A DNA stretch of 64,000 bases from Algoriphagus litoralis (GCF_003259255.1 NZ_QGOL01000021.1:1-64000); one strand, 5' to 3'; counted from the stretch's first letter, positions 44,832-53,833 are shown. Notes: generated from the letters alone by a model not told the origin. Numbers and translations: made by a program.

Positions 44832-44895
44832 GCGGCGTCGAAGCCAAACGCTTTCGATATACGCTACTCTCGTAGCTCCAGTGCTCAGGCTGACA
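44821..44895. repeat. Inverted TGTCAGGCTGAGC repeat element
   Basis: TGTCAGGCTGAGCGGCGTCG (44821-44840) faces GCTCAGGCTGACA (44883-44895), an imperfect palindrome of about 75 bp. A sister element lies at 56.8 kb. The left arm overlaps the end of the regulator gene, and the hairpin may end its transcript. Confidence 0.65.
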
Positions 44896-44917
44896 TGCAG
44901 CTCCCCTATCGCGAACT

Positions 44918-45066
44918 TCGATATTCAACATTCGGCGTTCGATATTCGACATTATTAAATTTCGAATGTCGAACATCGAATAATGAAGAAAGTAAGACTA
45001 AACCTTTAACTAGTTGATCATTAACCCTTAACTTTTTAACTCAGAAGATTAAACATCGAATTTCGA
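44918..45066. repeat. Word-repeat spacer (TTCGATATTCGACATT type)
   Basis: Words such as ACTTCGATATTCAACATTCG, GCGTTCGATATTCGACATT and TTTCGAATGTCGAACATCG form both direct and inverted copies up to the start of the YdeI-like gene at 45070. Part of the stretch can fold on itself. Confidence 0.6.
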
Positions 45067-45069
45067 ATA

Positions 45070-45699
45070 ATGAACCCAACCAATCCCCAAGTCGACCGAT
45101 TTCTCCTCGAAGGATGCATGCGTTGTTCCAAAGGAGCCACCCCAGACTGCAAGGTCCACCGATGGACTGCGATTCTGGAAAAGCTAAGGCAGCACCTCCT
45201 AAGGTCCAACCTGGCAGAAGATCGTAAGTGGGGAGTGCCCGTATACACCCTTTCAGGAAAAAATGTAATCCTACTGGGTGTCTTCAACGATTCCTGCGTG
45301 ATGAGTTTTATCAAAGGAAGTCTGATGAAAGACCCGGAAGGTATTCTTGAGCTTCCCGGACCTAATTCCCATGAGGGAAGGATTATTCGATTTACGAAAA
45401 TAGAGGATCTGGAAAAGGTGGAAGCACTCCTCCCTCAGTATATCCAAGAAGCGATAGAAATCGAAAAATCCGGTAAAAAATCGGAAGTTCCGATACGGGG
45501 TGGAATGGAAATACCCGAAGAACTTACCCAAAAATTTGAAGAGCATGAAGGTCTTGAAAAAGCATTTTTCACCCTCACCCCCGGCAGGCAGCGTGGATAC
45601 CTGATCCATTTCACCGGAGCCAAGCAAGCAGCCACCCGACTAAGTAGAATTGAAAAATGCGTAGCGAAAATTATGGTAGGGAAAGGGATAATGGACTGA
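45070..45699 (+). CDS. YdeI/DUF1801-family protein
   Basis: This is a 209-aa cytoplasmic protein. The DUF1801 domain spans residues ~20-120 (WTAILEKLRQHLL, WGVPVYTLSGKNVILLGVFN, SFIKGSLMKDPEGILELPG). A YdeI-type C-terminus follows (IPEELTQKFEEHEGLEKAFFT, LTPGRQRGYLIHFTGAKQAA, TRLSRIEKC). Proteins of this family are linked to stress and antimicrobial-peptide tolerance in some bacteria; the biochemical activity is unknown. The N-terminal C-x-x-C (MRCSKG region) is unusual. Confidence 0.85.
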   Translation: MNPTNPQVDRFLLEGCMRCSKGATPDCKVHRWTAILEKLRQHLLRSNLAEDRKWGVPVYTLSGKNVILLGVFNDSCVMSFIKGSLMKDPEGILELPGPNSHEGRIIRFTKIEDLEKVEALLPQYIQEAIEIEKSGKKSEVPIRGGMEIPEELTQKFEEHEGLEKAFFTLTPGRQRGYLIHFTGAKQAATRLSRIEKCVAKIMVGKGIMD

Positions 45700-45700
45700 T

Positions 45701-45808
45701 CAATAACCAATTATCAATGGACAATGACCAATTTACAATGGACAATGAGCAATGGACAAAGGTCTTTGATGGGTATCCTTGAAAATTGATAATTGAGTTT
45801 GACCATTG
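45701..45808. repeat. Word-repeat spacer (CAATGGACAATGACC type)
   Basis: ATCAATAACCAATTATCAAT, GGACAATGACCAATTTACAA and TGGACAATGAGCAATGGAC words come first, then TTGACCATTGATCATT. It is the same vocabulary that encodes the C-terminal end of the 67-aa protein at 4.03 kb. Confidence 0.65.
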
Positions 45809-45849
45809 ATCATTACTACTGTTCTATCTTGCACAAAATTTAAAGAAAC

Positions 45850-46185
45850 ATGACCCTTTTGGATAAAATCCACCAGTCTCCCGAATCAATTTCCTTCTCG
45901 GAAGTCATTGCCTATATCGATGCGAATTTCGACTTCACTCCTACCCGATTTGTCAATGGAGCTGCGGTCAACGAAGCCGGACAGAACAATGGCAGCTGCA
46001 AAATTTTCGCTTTTGCGCAACTTAATAATCTTAATGAAAACCAAACCTTGGCGCTATTTGGCGACTATTATCGAGTCGATGTGCTCGGTAATCCTACCGG
46101 ATCTGACCATCAGAATATCCGCAACTTTATGCAGTCGGGTCGGGCAGGAATAGTTTTTGAAGGTTCGGCCTTGAGCAGGAAATAA
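45850..46185 (+). CDS. HopJ type III effector family protein
   Basis: This is a 111-aa small protein of the HopJ family. Hallmarks are VIAYIDANFDFTPTRFVNGA, AGQNNGSCKIFAFAQL, LALFGDYYRVDVLGNP and HQNIRNFMQSG. The family is named after a Pseudomonas syringae candidate effector but is widespread in bacteria without type III secretion, including Bacteroidota, so a housekeeping role is likely. No export signal. It precedes a DinB-like gene by 18 bp. Confidence 0.9.
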   Translation: MTLLDKIHQSPESISFSEVIAYIDANFDFTPTRFVNGAAVNEAGQNNGSCKIFAFAQLNNLNENQTLALFGDYYRVDVLGNPTGSDHQNIRNFMQSGRAGIVFEGSALSRK

Positions 46186-46203
46186 ATTTACTATCCATTC
46201 CAT

Positions 46204-47046
46204 ATGAATGCTCCCATCCCAATTCCCACGCTTCACCTTTTTCAGGTTTTGGATCAAAAACTTTTGGAATTGCTAAAATCCTTAAGTCCAGCCGAATGGG
46301 AATCGCAGACTGTGGCAAAACTTTGGAAGGTAAAAGATGTGGCGGCACATCTGCTGGATGGAAACCTCAGAACGCTCTCCATGTCTCGTGATCGGTATTT
46401 TGGTGAAAAAGCCGATAACGTACAATCCTATGATGACCTAATTTGCTATCTCAATGAGCTCAATCGAAGTTGGGTTCAGGCCATGAAGCGAGTAAGCCCA
46501 ACAGTACTAATTGATCTTTTGGAATCCAGCGGAAAGGAATACATTTCACATCTTGAAACATTACCTCCTTTTGAAAATGCGCTCTTTTCAGTAGCCTGGG
46601 CGGGTCAGCAGACCTCTCCCAACTGGTTTCACATCGCTAGAGAATACACCGAGAAATTTCTACATCAACAACAGATCCGGGATGCAGTAAATAAACCCGG
46701 AATCATGACATCTGAGCTCTTCGGTACATTTATGGAAGTAGTTATCCAGGCTTTTCCTTACACTTTCCAAAAAATGGAAGCTAAAAATGGAACCGTAGTT
46801 TCCCTTGAAATTACCACAGAAATCGGAGGAATTTGGAGCATTATTCAAGCTGAAGATTCTTGGAAACTGATCAAAAATCCAAGTTCTAATCCCTCGGCGA
46901 AGGTGAGCATGGATCCAAATACAGCTTGGAAGCTCATCTCCAAAAGTTGGAAACCAGAAGATGTCAAGAATTTGATAACCATTTCAGGAGATCCGAACCT
47001 AGGCATGAAGGTCCTTGAAATCACCAGTTTTATGGTTTTGAACTAA
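46204..47046 (+). CDS. DinB-superfamily / maleylpyruvate-isomerase N-terminal-like protein
   Basis: This is a 280-aa protein. The first ~190 residues form a four-helix bundle of the DinB/mycothiol-dependent maleylpyruvate isomerase type, with metal-ligand His residues expected in WKVKDVAAHLLDGN (about residue 48) and in NWFHIAREYTEKFLHQQQIR. The last ~80 residues look like a sterol-carrier (SCP2)-like domain (IIQAEDSWKLIKNPSSNPSA). That combination is typical of thiol-dependent transferases; in Bacteroidota, bacillithiol is the possible cosubstrate. Exact substrate unknown. Confidence 0.78.
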   Translation: MNAPIPIPTLHLFQVLDQKLLELLKSLSPAEWESQTVAKLWKVKDVAAHLLDGNLRTLSMSRDRYFGEKADNVQSYDDLICYLNELNRSWVQAMKRVSPTVLIDLLESSGKEYISHLETLPPFENALFSVAWAGQQTSPNWFHIAREYTEKFLHQQQIRDAVNKPGIMTSELFGTFMEVVIQAFPYTFQKMEAKNGTVVSLEITTEIGGIWSIIQAEDSWKLIKNPSSNPSAKVSMDPNTAWKLISKSWKPEDVKNLITISGDPNLGMKVLEITSFMVLN

Positions 47047-47049
47047 TAC

Positions 47050-47214
47050 TTGAAAAAACTTAAATATTTGAAAACAACCTATATAAAATTAGAAAAATAT
47101 AATGAAGCGGATTGTATTTCTTTACGGAGATTTTCTGACTTATATCTTTCATTCTTGAAAAATAATTTCTATCTCAGACCCCTTTTCAGATTATACGCAA
47201 GCTTAGATTTTTAA
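47050..47214 (+). other. AT-rich spacer with a 54-codon open frame of unclear status
   Basis: The 222-bp gap before the glycosyltransferase has a continuous frame from TTG at 47050 to TAA at 47212. It ends in the aromatic and basic string LRPLFRLYASLDF. It has no ATG start and no recognised domain, and could be the remnant C-terminus of a lost gene. Base composition matches the AT-rich genes that follow. Confidence 0.25.
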
Positions 47215-47268
47215 AATAAGTAGGAAAAAAACTGAATTTATAATAATTATAGATCATTAATATTCAAG

Positions 47269-48318
47269 ATGAAAAAAAAGCTTTTGTATATCACACCATC
47301 TTTTCAATCATTTGTGAAAACTGATTTGAATATTTTGCAAAAGTATTTCGAATTGAAATTAAACCATTACCCTTGGCAACATAAGAGTTTAGCTCCTCTT
47401 TTTTTTATTTTACAATTCTTGACACTCCTTCCTAAAGTCTACAAATCCAACTTTGTAATTGTTAATTTTGGGGGTTATTGGGCATTTTGGCCAATTTTCT
47501 TTGCTAAACTTTTCCAAAAAAAATCTGCAATTATCGTTCATGGAACGGATTGCGCTGCTATCCCTGAAATAAATTATGGGAGTTTGAGAATTCCTACTTT
47601 AAAAAAAATCTGCGGATGGGCCTATTCCAAAACCGATTTAATCCTTCCGGTAAGCGATTCCCTAATCAAAATCGAATTAAAATTTGATCCCGAAATCATC
47701 AATTCCAAACAAGGAATTAAGGAACATTACCCTAATTTAAATTCTTCATTCAAGGTAATTTATAACGGTCTAGATGAAAATTTCTGGAAAGATTCCAATT
47801 CAATAGAGAAAGAAAAAAACAGCTTCCTCAGCGTAATGTCAGAATCACAATTTAAATTAAAGGGAGGGGATTTAATTGTTGATCTTGCAAGAATATTTCC
47901 ATTTTGCCAGTTTTATTTTGCTGGAATTAATTCCATCGATGTTGAAGAAAGTGTCCCACCAAATGTTCATTTTTTAGGAAAGCTAAATCCAAAGCAGCTT
48001 CTTGAAAAATACCAACAATCAGAATTTTATTTCCAACTATCAAGTTTTGAAGGCTTTGGATGTGCTTTGGCAGAAGCTATGCTTTGCGGCTGTATCCCAA
48101 TAGGATCTTCATCCAATCACATCCCGTCAATAATTGGAGATTCTGGGTTTATATTGCAAAAAAAAGACATAAACTTGGCTACTTCTCTCCTTAAAAGCTT
48201 GCTATTGATTGAGCAAAAACAAATTTTGGCTAAAAAAGCTAGAACCCAAATTATTAATAATTATAGTTTAGAAATCAGAGAGAAGCACTTGATTTCAGTA
48301 ATATCGAATCTCCTCTGA
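47269..48318 (+). CDS. GT4-family glycosyltransferase
   Basis: This is a 349-aa GT-B glycosyltransferase. The N-terminal domain holds VNFGGYWAFWPIFFAKLF and AIIVHGTDCAAIP; the C-terminal group 1 domain has FKVIYNGLDENFW, PNVHFLGKL and the donor-binding E-x7-E motif EGFGCALAEAM, followed by CGCIPIGSSSNHIPSIIG. It transfers a nucleotide-sugar residue in surface polysaccharide or glycoprotein assembly. The gene is clearly AT-rich relative to its 5' neighbours and lies 1 bp from the FkbM gene, suggesting joint acquisition. Confidence 0.9.
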   Translation: MKKKLLYITPSFQSFVKTDLNILQKYFELKLNHYPWQHKSLAPLFFILQFLTLLPKVYKSNFVIVNFGGYWAFWPIFFAKLFQKKSAIIVHGTDCAAIPEINYGSLRIPTLKKICGWAYSKTDLILPVSDSLIKIELKFDPEIINSKQGIKEHYPNLNSSFKVIYNGLDENFWKDSNSIEKEKNSFLSVMSESQFKLKGGDLIVDLARIFPFCQFYFAGINSIDVEESVPPNVHFLGKLNPKQLLEKYQQSEFYFQLSSFEGFGCALAEAMLCGCIPIGSSSNHIPSIIGDSGFILQKKDINLATSLLKSLLLIEQKQILAKKARTQIINNYSLEIREKHLISVISNLL

Positions 48319-48319
48319 C

Positions 48320-49159
48320 ATGGAAAAGTTTTTAAGCCGAATTTCTCGGAATTTATATATCGTACCCGGCGGGTATTTCATCTCCAAATTTCTCCGAATT
48401 TTTTTTCCATCAAACTCCAATATAGACCCCTGGAGAACAATTACCTTCCGTGGAATCAGAATGAAGGTGGATATTTCTAAACAAATGGGTAAGGCGATTT
48501 ATTGGAGAGGGGCGCATGATTGGGCACCAATTTTCACATTGGAAAAGAACCTTAAATCTGGAGACACTTTCATTGATGTAGGAGCTAATCAAGGTGAATA
48601 CTCCCTTTGGGCAGGAAGAAAAGTTGGAAATTCAGGAAGGGTCATTTCCTTTGAACCGATGAAAGATTTATTCACTCAACTCAAAGAAAATTTTGATTTA
48701 AACCAGAATCTTAAAAAAGTATTTACTCCTGTTCAAATCGGCCTTAGTAATGAATCAGGAGAATTAGTTCTCTACACAAAACCTGGGCTAAATGAAGGTA
48801 CCAATACAATTTTCGGCTCAGATGAATTCACAATTCCCCTTGGAAAAATAAAATTAGAAACCCTAGATTCTCAAGTGAATCATCTTGGCATCCAAAAACT
48901 CAATATGATGAAAATTGATGTGGAGGGTGCGGAACTCCAAGTTCTTAAAGGTGGCGAAGAAACTTTAAAAAAATTCAAGCCAAAATTACTTATAGAAATA
49001 AATAAGGATGCATGTAAATCTGGAGGGTATGAAGCTGAGGATATTCTAAACTTTCTTACTCAGTTTGGTTATACTTTTTATAAAATTGGGCTCAGAGGTA
49101 AACTAAGTCCCATTACCCATTTACCTGAGTTTTGTAATATTTTAGCAGTGAAAATTTAA
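48320..49159 (+). CDS. FkbM-family methyltransferase
   Basis: This is a 279-aa SAM-dependent methyltransferase. The SAM site is FIDVGANQGEYSLWAG (residues ~91-106), with a second acidic loop VISFEPM and the FkbM motif MMKIDVEGAELQVLKGG. Members O-methylate sugars or polyketide-type hydroxyls. Placement 1 bp after a glycosyltransferase gene points to methylation of a surface glycan. Its stop lies 1 bp from the stop of the convergent T9SS protein gene. Confidence 0.9.
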   Translation: MEKFLSRISRNLYIVPGGYFISKFLRIFFPSNSNIDPWRTITFRGIRMKVDISKQMGKAIYWRGAHDWAPIFTLEKNLKSGDTFIDVGANQGEYSLWAGRKVGNSGRVISFEPMKDLFTQLKENFDLNQNLKKVFTPVQIGLSNESGELVLYTKPGLNEGTNTIFGSDEFTIPLGKIKLETLDSQVNHLGIQKLNMMKIDVEGAELQVLKGGEETLKKFKPKLLIEINKDACKSGGYEAEDILNFLTQFGYTFYKIGLRGKLSPITHLPEFCNILAVKI

Positions 49160-49160
49160 A

Positions 49161-52118
49161 TTACCTAAACAATATGAAAGAGCCAGTTTCAACTACTGAT
49201 TGAGTTGGGCTTGTCCAGTACTCAACTCGATATATATAAGTTCCTCCAGATGCTTTAATTCCTCTATAACTACCATCCCAACCTTGATCCGATGGAGAAT
49301 CCGTATAATACACCAACTCTCCCCAGCGATCAAAAATCCAAAACCTAAGGGAATCCACCTGTCTTAAAACTGGAAAAAAATAATCGTTCTCTCCATTTTG
49401 GTCAGGTGTAAATGCATCAGGAACTCTCAAAGCAGCCCCTCCTACTTCAATAGTATGTCTATATTCCTGAATACAACCGTCGCTGGAACTAACGGTAAGT
49501 AAAACAACATAGGTGCCTGGTTTATCGTAGACGTATTGTGGTTCAAACTCGGAACTAACTCCGCCGTCTCCAAAATCCCAAACAAAATCCAACAATCCGC
49601 TTCCTTTTGAAAAATTTTTAAAACTAATTAGCTCTCCAATTAAAACGGGTTCGCCAAATGGAGTCGAGGTACTCTCCCAATCAAATTTTCCCTCCAAAAA
49701 GGATAACTCTGAGGAATCAATTGTTAAATCCGAGGTCTGAATACAGCCGGAATTATTTTGGACACTAACTTGATATTCTCCTGCACCAACCTCGTCAAAT
49801 TCAAATAGTCCGGCGGCTAGGCCTTGTTTAGTCAAATTGAACGACAACCCATCAGCAGTTGTTCCTTCGATGATAAGACTGAAAGTGTCATCAAGATCGG
49901 ATTCAATTAAAATGGAAAGACTAAAATCAGAAACAGGCAGACAGTTACTTCCGTCTCCCATTTTCTGTACTTCAATGTTAAAAGTCGTCGAAGGGTTAAC
50001 TTCAAATTCCAATTCTCTTTGACACCCAAGTTCATTAAGTACAATTACTTTATGCTTTCCAACAGCAAACTCTCGACTTGATTCTTGAACAAAGCCATTC
50101 CCATCCAAATAATCAAAACTTAATTGAACACCTTGGTCGATTGCATTAAATTTCACCAATCGTAGACCAGAATCAGTTCCACATTCTGCCTCTTCAACCT
50201 CCACATTGATTTCAATATTTGCTGATTGAAGTCTAAATTCCTTTGGACAATTTGGGTAATTAGGTTGGATAGCAAAATATAACAAGTTTGGACTATATGG
50301 AAGTTCATCTAAATACTCAATTGTTGATTCAGTAATTGGAAAACTATTAAAAAAACGAGTTTCAGATGGAAACCAATTATTAAGTTCAGAGATCCCCACA
50401 TTTGTATTGGGTTCAAAGTGACAAAGAGTTAGTAGCGAACTAGTTTCATCGTATCCACATTCTTGCTTTAAATATTCACCTGCTGAAACCAATAATTCCA
50501 ACGGTCCAAAAATTGGGGAATCTAAACAATTCCCTCCTTCATTTTCTCCAATTTTCAAAGAAGCTGTAGTTAATGGGCTTCCTGATATACTATTAAATCC
50601 TGTAATACTTCCATTCAGGACAAAAGAACCACCACAGGAAAACAACAAGATATCGCATTGGCCAGTCACTCTTACTTTATAAGTGATCTTGGCCAGGACT
50701 TCATCAATTGAAGATGGAATGGGCAAATCTCCTAATTCCCAACTTAAAATTCCATTATTGAAAACTGGAGCTCGTCCGTTAGGGTTAGAAAAAAAATATT
50801 CACTTTCTTCACTTATAAATTCCAGCCCATCTGGAATATCCAATTTAAGAATTGCATTTTCAATAGGAATATCACCTTTGTTTCGAATTTCAACCACCAA
50901 ATCAATTTCTTCCAGTGGTTCAATTTCAGAAAGATCTGCACCTGAATCAGTGACTGGAAAATGAAAACCTTCAACTAATGGTCTATTTGTTTCGACTGCA
51001 GTTACAATAGTATATATAACATAGGCATCACCATCTGTACCATATCTAAACAAAGTACTTGTTTGATCATTCTTTAAGATTTCGTTGTTGGCATTTGGAA
51101 TATCAAACACCGAAATATCCATCCCTGTATTATTTTTTAACTCAGGGTTTCTCGAATTTCCTCCTGTGGAGATACTAGAATTAAAAAAATTATCCTCTGA
51201 ATTGTTTAAGTGAGAAAGTCTAACAAACTCACCAGAACCAACACCCTTTTCGATCTCAAAATAATCTCCGGTTGCTCCAACATCCCCTTCTCCTGCTGAA
51301 AATCCCAACTTCATCCTCACTGGACCCGAGTCAACTGTAGCAAATCCTGAAATTGGGATAGTATAGTCTGCAACAACACTTCCTCTTACAAATGCGTATC
51401 CATCAAAAACAGTTATACTTCTATTCTGCATAGCTGGATTTTCATATACGACCACCATTGACCAGCCTCCATAATGATAGTTTGTTCCTTCTATTGCTGC
51501 CAGATCCGCAACAGTATATTCTCCCTGCCCATTATTTTTAACAAAATCTGTAACTTCAACAAACCCAACAAATAAGCCCAGATCATTGGGCAAATCTAAA
51601 CCGTAAGTGTATCGAATTGCATTTTCATTTGCTGTAAAAACTTGGGAAGATCCTGATGGTCCCTTCAACAAAACTTGTTTCCTATTTAATTTTTTATTAG
51701 TAAAACCATTAGTTGTTACCTCAAACTCATCACTAACTGGCCCTCTTCCCGACCAATATAACCCAGCAAATAAAATTTGAGAACAATTCGGATCAGCTCC
51801 ATTTTCCTTAGAAAAATTCAAAGTTGCGGATGAGGAATTGATGGTATTTGGATCTCCATCTACATCTACATAGATGAGCATATTATCATTCATGAGAAAA
51901 TCTGAATAATTCTCCAGAGTTAGGTTAGTGTTTCCAATCAATGCAAAATCACCCTGAATATCATAAGTTTTCCTGGTGGGATTATTTTGAGAGGCTCGTT
52001 CTACAAAAGGAACACGAACCTGACCCAGAAGGTCAGATGAGAAAAAAAAGAAAATCAGAAGGCAAAAAATAAGTTGCATTGCCCTCGAAATGCAAAAATA
52101 GTATGGATTCAAAGTCAT
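49161..52118 (-). CDS. Large surface protein with gliding-type (CHU_C) T9SS sorting domain
   Basis: The protein is about 985 aa. A long signal region (FCLLIFFFFSSDLLGQ) is followed by a beta-rich adhesin-like N-terminus (~50-380) and a DUF11-like domain (LEEIDLVVEIRNKGDIPIEN, LKLDIPDGLEF). Ig-like repeats come next, then a PKD domain (VWDFGDGGVSSEFEPQYVYD; PGTYVVLLTV). The last ~85 residues form a gliding-motility-associated type B sorting domain (VPDAFTPDQNGENDYFFPV, WIFDRWGELVYYT, GWDGSYRGIKASGGTYIYRV). It is exported by T9SS and held on the surface. The ATG at 52118 is preferred over an ATG at 52079 because it keeps an Arg in the signal n-region; a TTG lies at 52145. Confidence 0.88.
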   Translation of the reverse strand: MTLNPYYFCISRAMQLIFCLLIFFFFSSDLLGQVRVPFVERASQNNPTRKTYDIQGDFALIGNTNLTLENYSDFLMNDNMLIYVDVDGDPNTINSSSATLNFSKENGADPNCSQILFAGLYWSGRGPVSDEFEVTTNGFTNKKLNRKQVLLKGPSGSSQVFTANENAIRYTYGLDLPNDLGLFVGFVEVTDFVKNNGQGEYTVADLAAIEGTNYHYGGWSMVVVYENPAMQNRSITVFDGYAFVRGSVVADYTIPISGFATVDSGPVRMKLGFSAGEGDVGATGDYFEIEKGVGSGEFVRLSHLNNSEDNFFNSSISTGGNSRNPELKNNTGMDISVFDIPNANNEILKNDQTSTLFRYGTDGDAYVIYTIVTAVETNRPLVEGFHFPVTDSGADLSEIEPLEEIDLVVEIRNKGDIPIENAILKLDIPDGLEFISEESEYFFSNPNGRAPVFNNGILSWELGDLPIPSSIDEVLAKITYKVRVTGQCDILLFSCGGSFVLNGSITGFNSISGSPLTTASLKIGENEGGNCLDSPIFGPLELLVSAGEYLKQECGYDETSSLLTLCHFEPNTNVGISELNNWFPSETRFFNSFPITESTIEYLDELPYSPNLLYFAIQPNYPNCPKEFRLQSANIEINVEVEEAECGTDSGLRLVKFNAIDQGVQLSFDYLDGNGFVQESSREFAVGKHKVIVLNELGCQRELEFEVNPSTTFNIEVQKMGDGSNCLPVSDFSLSILIESDLDDTFSLIIEGTTADGLSFNLTKQGLAAGLFEFDEVGAGEYQVSVQNNSGCIQTSDLTIDSSELSFLEGKFDWESTSTPFGEPVLIGELISFKNFSKGSGLLDFVWDFGDGGVSSEFEPQYVYDKPGTYVVLLTVSSSDGCIQEYRHTIEVGGAALRVPDAFTPDQNGENDYFFPVLRQVDSLRFWIFDRWGELVYYTDSPSDQGWDGSYRGIKASGGTYIYRVEYWTSPTQSVVETGSFILFR

Positions 52119-52359
52119 AATAAGCACACTCTTAAACTTCTTCAAATATCAAACTTATCCAAGAAAAAAGTAGTAATATTAAAAAATCTTTTTTGTCACT
52201 ATATATGCTATTATTTAATGTGGAACCACACGCAATCTGGTCAGTAAAAAATGCTTTCAACCTTTTAAATTTATTTGATAGTTTTCAAAACCCTCATTAA
52301 CAGAGGGTTATGTTTAAATTTTTTAGTTTTAAAATCCATGGTTAAATAAATAAAACCTT

Positions 52360-52670
52360 CTTGCACTTTACAACTCCTATCAATTCTACCTCCAACTTTT
52401 CACTTCGGAGGGATTTCCAAATGCGCTTGGAGAAGCCATGCCAGCGGCTGTATCCCAATTGGTTCTGCTGTCGGAGCCATCCCGGAAATCATTGAAAGTA
52501 CAGGATTGATTTTGGGCCGTAAAGAAATCAAGGACTTAGAAGTGATGATTCAGGGCTTTAACCTTTCCAAATTCCGTGAATTTTCAGCAGCTGCTTCGCT
52601 GAGAATCCAGCACGAATTCAATTTTGAGCAGCGAAAAATAAAATTGCTGGCGGCGCTTGCGCTGGCTTAG
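52360..52670 (+). pseudogene. 3' remnant of a GT4 glycosyltransferase gene with a frameshift
   Basis: From about 52372 the frame reads YLQLFTSEGFPNALGEAM, the donor-binding E-x7-E motif of group 1 glycosyltransferases. After GCCATG at 52435-52440 one base is missing. From 52443 another frame continues as SGCIPIGSAVGAIPEIIEST and then GLILGRKEIKDLEVMIQGF to a TAG at 52668. Joined, the two frames match the C-terminal third of a glycosyltransferase like the one at 47269. The N-terminal two thirds are absent. It has higher GC than the adjoining AT-rich genes. Confidence 0.8.
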
Positions 52671-53027
52671 GCGATCAATTTGATGTTCTAGTTTTTTGAG
52701 CATTTGGGTGATCACTTCCCGGCTCGAATTAAGCTCCTGAGCGATCTGCAGATGGGTTTTGTGCACGATGGCGATGTGGCTGACTGCTGCATTTTTCTCC
52801 AGATATTCAATCACTCGCTCATCCATCCGGTGAAAAGCGATGCCGTCCACCACTTTAAGCAATTCCTCGAATCGAACTTGATGGGTATCCTTTTCAAAGC
52901 TATACCGAACTTTATACTTCGGAATCCATAGGTCAAGGATCAAAATAGGAACAATAATTACTTTTGATTTTTGCTGGGCTTTGATTTTTGAGTTGCCAGA
53001 GGCTTCAGATTGGTTAAATCTGCACAT
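52584..53027 (-). pseudogene. Truncated Crp/Fnr-family regulator (DNA-binding part only)
   Basis: The 147-codon frame contains a Crp-type effector-linker helix (DTHQVRFEELLKVVDGIAFH) and then RMDERVIEYLEKNAAVSH. A winged helix-turn-helix recognition region follows (THLQIAQELNSSREVITQML, KKLEHQIDRLSQRK). The N-terminal cyclic-nucleotide-binding barrel is reduced to a short strand (KSKVIIVPILILDLWIPKYK). The last ~25 codons (from about 52660 down) run antisense through the glycosyltransferase remnant and are not homologous. Both ends are therefore lost. It is either a pseudogene or a small truncated DNA-binding protein divergent from the peroxiredoxin gene. Confidence 0.65.
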
Positions 53028-53118
53028 TAGCTTAGGATGTGAGTTAAGTCACCAGTGAATGATTTTTCTGTAGGTAGTTTTGGTTTATCAGATTGCAAAA
53101 AAGATAAATAACTATAGC

Positions 53119-53766
53119 ATGGAAGAGCAACACGTACCATTGCCAAGAATCGGAGACATGGCTCCTGACTTTGCAGCAATGACGACCACCGGAAAAATGC
53201 AGTTTTCCGAATACATCAAGGGGAAATGGACAATTCTCTTTTCACACCCTGCGGACTTTACGCCAGTGTGTACTACGGAGATGAGTGGCTTTGCTTTAGA
53301 TCAGAGTTTCTTCGATGCACATGACACCAAATTGGTGGGCTTGAGTATCGACTCTATCCACTCTCACATCGCTTGGGTGAATAATGTGAAGAAAAACACT
53401 GGAGTACTGTTTGAGTTTCCGATCATCGCTGACATCGACATGAAAGTATCCAAGCTGTACGGGATGCTGCAGCCTGGAGAAAGTGAAACTGCCGCTGTGC
53501 GTGCGGTATTCTTCATCGACCCGGCTGGCAAAATCAGACTGATCATGTACTACCCGCTGAATGTGGGGCGGAATATGGAAGAAATCAAACGTGCATTGCT
53601 GGCACTACAAACTGCCGATAAATACAAAGTGGCCATGCCGCTAAACTGGAAACCGGGAGAGAAAGTGATCGTGCCTCCACCAAAAACTGTAGAAGAAATG
53701 CTCGCGCGCGAAGCCAGCGATTATGAGATGGTTGACTTCTATTTAGCTAAAAAAGAGCTCGTTTAG
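53119..53766 (+). CDS. 1-Cys peroxiredoxin (Prx6 family)
   Basis: This is a 215-aa cytoplasmic thiol peroxidase. The peroxidatic cysteine is Cys51 in HPADFTPVCTTE, with the conserved Thr/Pro and, later, Arg in AAVRAVFFIDPAGKIR. The long C-terminal domain (MPLNWKPGEKVIVPPPKTVE) places it in the Prx6/1-Cys group rather than AhpC. It reduces H2O2 and alkyl hydroperoxides. The ATG at 53119 matches the family's N-terminus; the frame is open 13 codons earlier. An intrinsic terminator follows. The truncated Crp/Fnr gene is divergent and may once have regulated it. Confidence 0.92.
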   Translation: MEEQHVPLPRIGDMAPDFAAMTTTGKMQFSEYIKGKWTILFSHPADFTPVCTTEMSGFALDQSFFDAHDTKLVGLSIDSIHSHIAWVNNVKKNTGVLFEFPIIADIDMKVSKLYGMLQPGESETAAVRAVFFIDPAGKIRLIMYYPLNVGRNMEEIKRALLALQTADKYKVAMPLNWKPGEKVIVPPPKTVEEMLAREASDYEMVDFYLAKKELV

Positions 53767-53803
53767 TAAAAATTTTGGATTAAGGGCTAATTAGATGGGA
53801 AAG

Positions 53804-53833
53804 CCTTTTCGAAATTTTCGGGAAGGTTTTTTT
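53804..53833 (+). terminator. Intrinsic terminator after the peroxiredoxin gene
   Basis: CCTTTTCGAAA (53804-53814) pairs with TTTCGGGAAGG (53816-53826, with two G-U pairs), followed by seven Ts. Confidence 0.8.

Noticed and set aside
47050..47214. Calling the 54-codon frame a gene
   Set aside because: No ATG, no domain and AT-rich composition; kept only as a low-confidence note.
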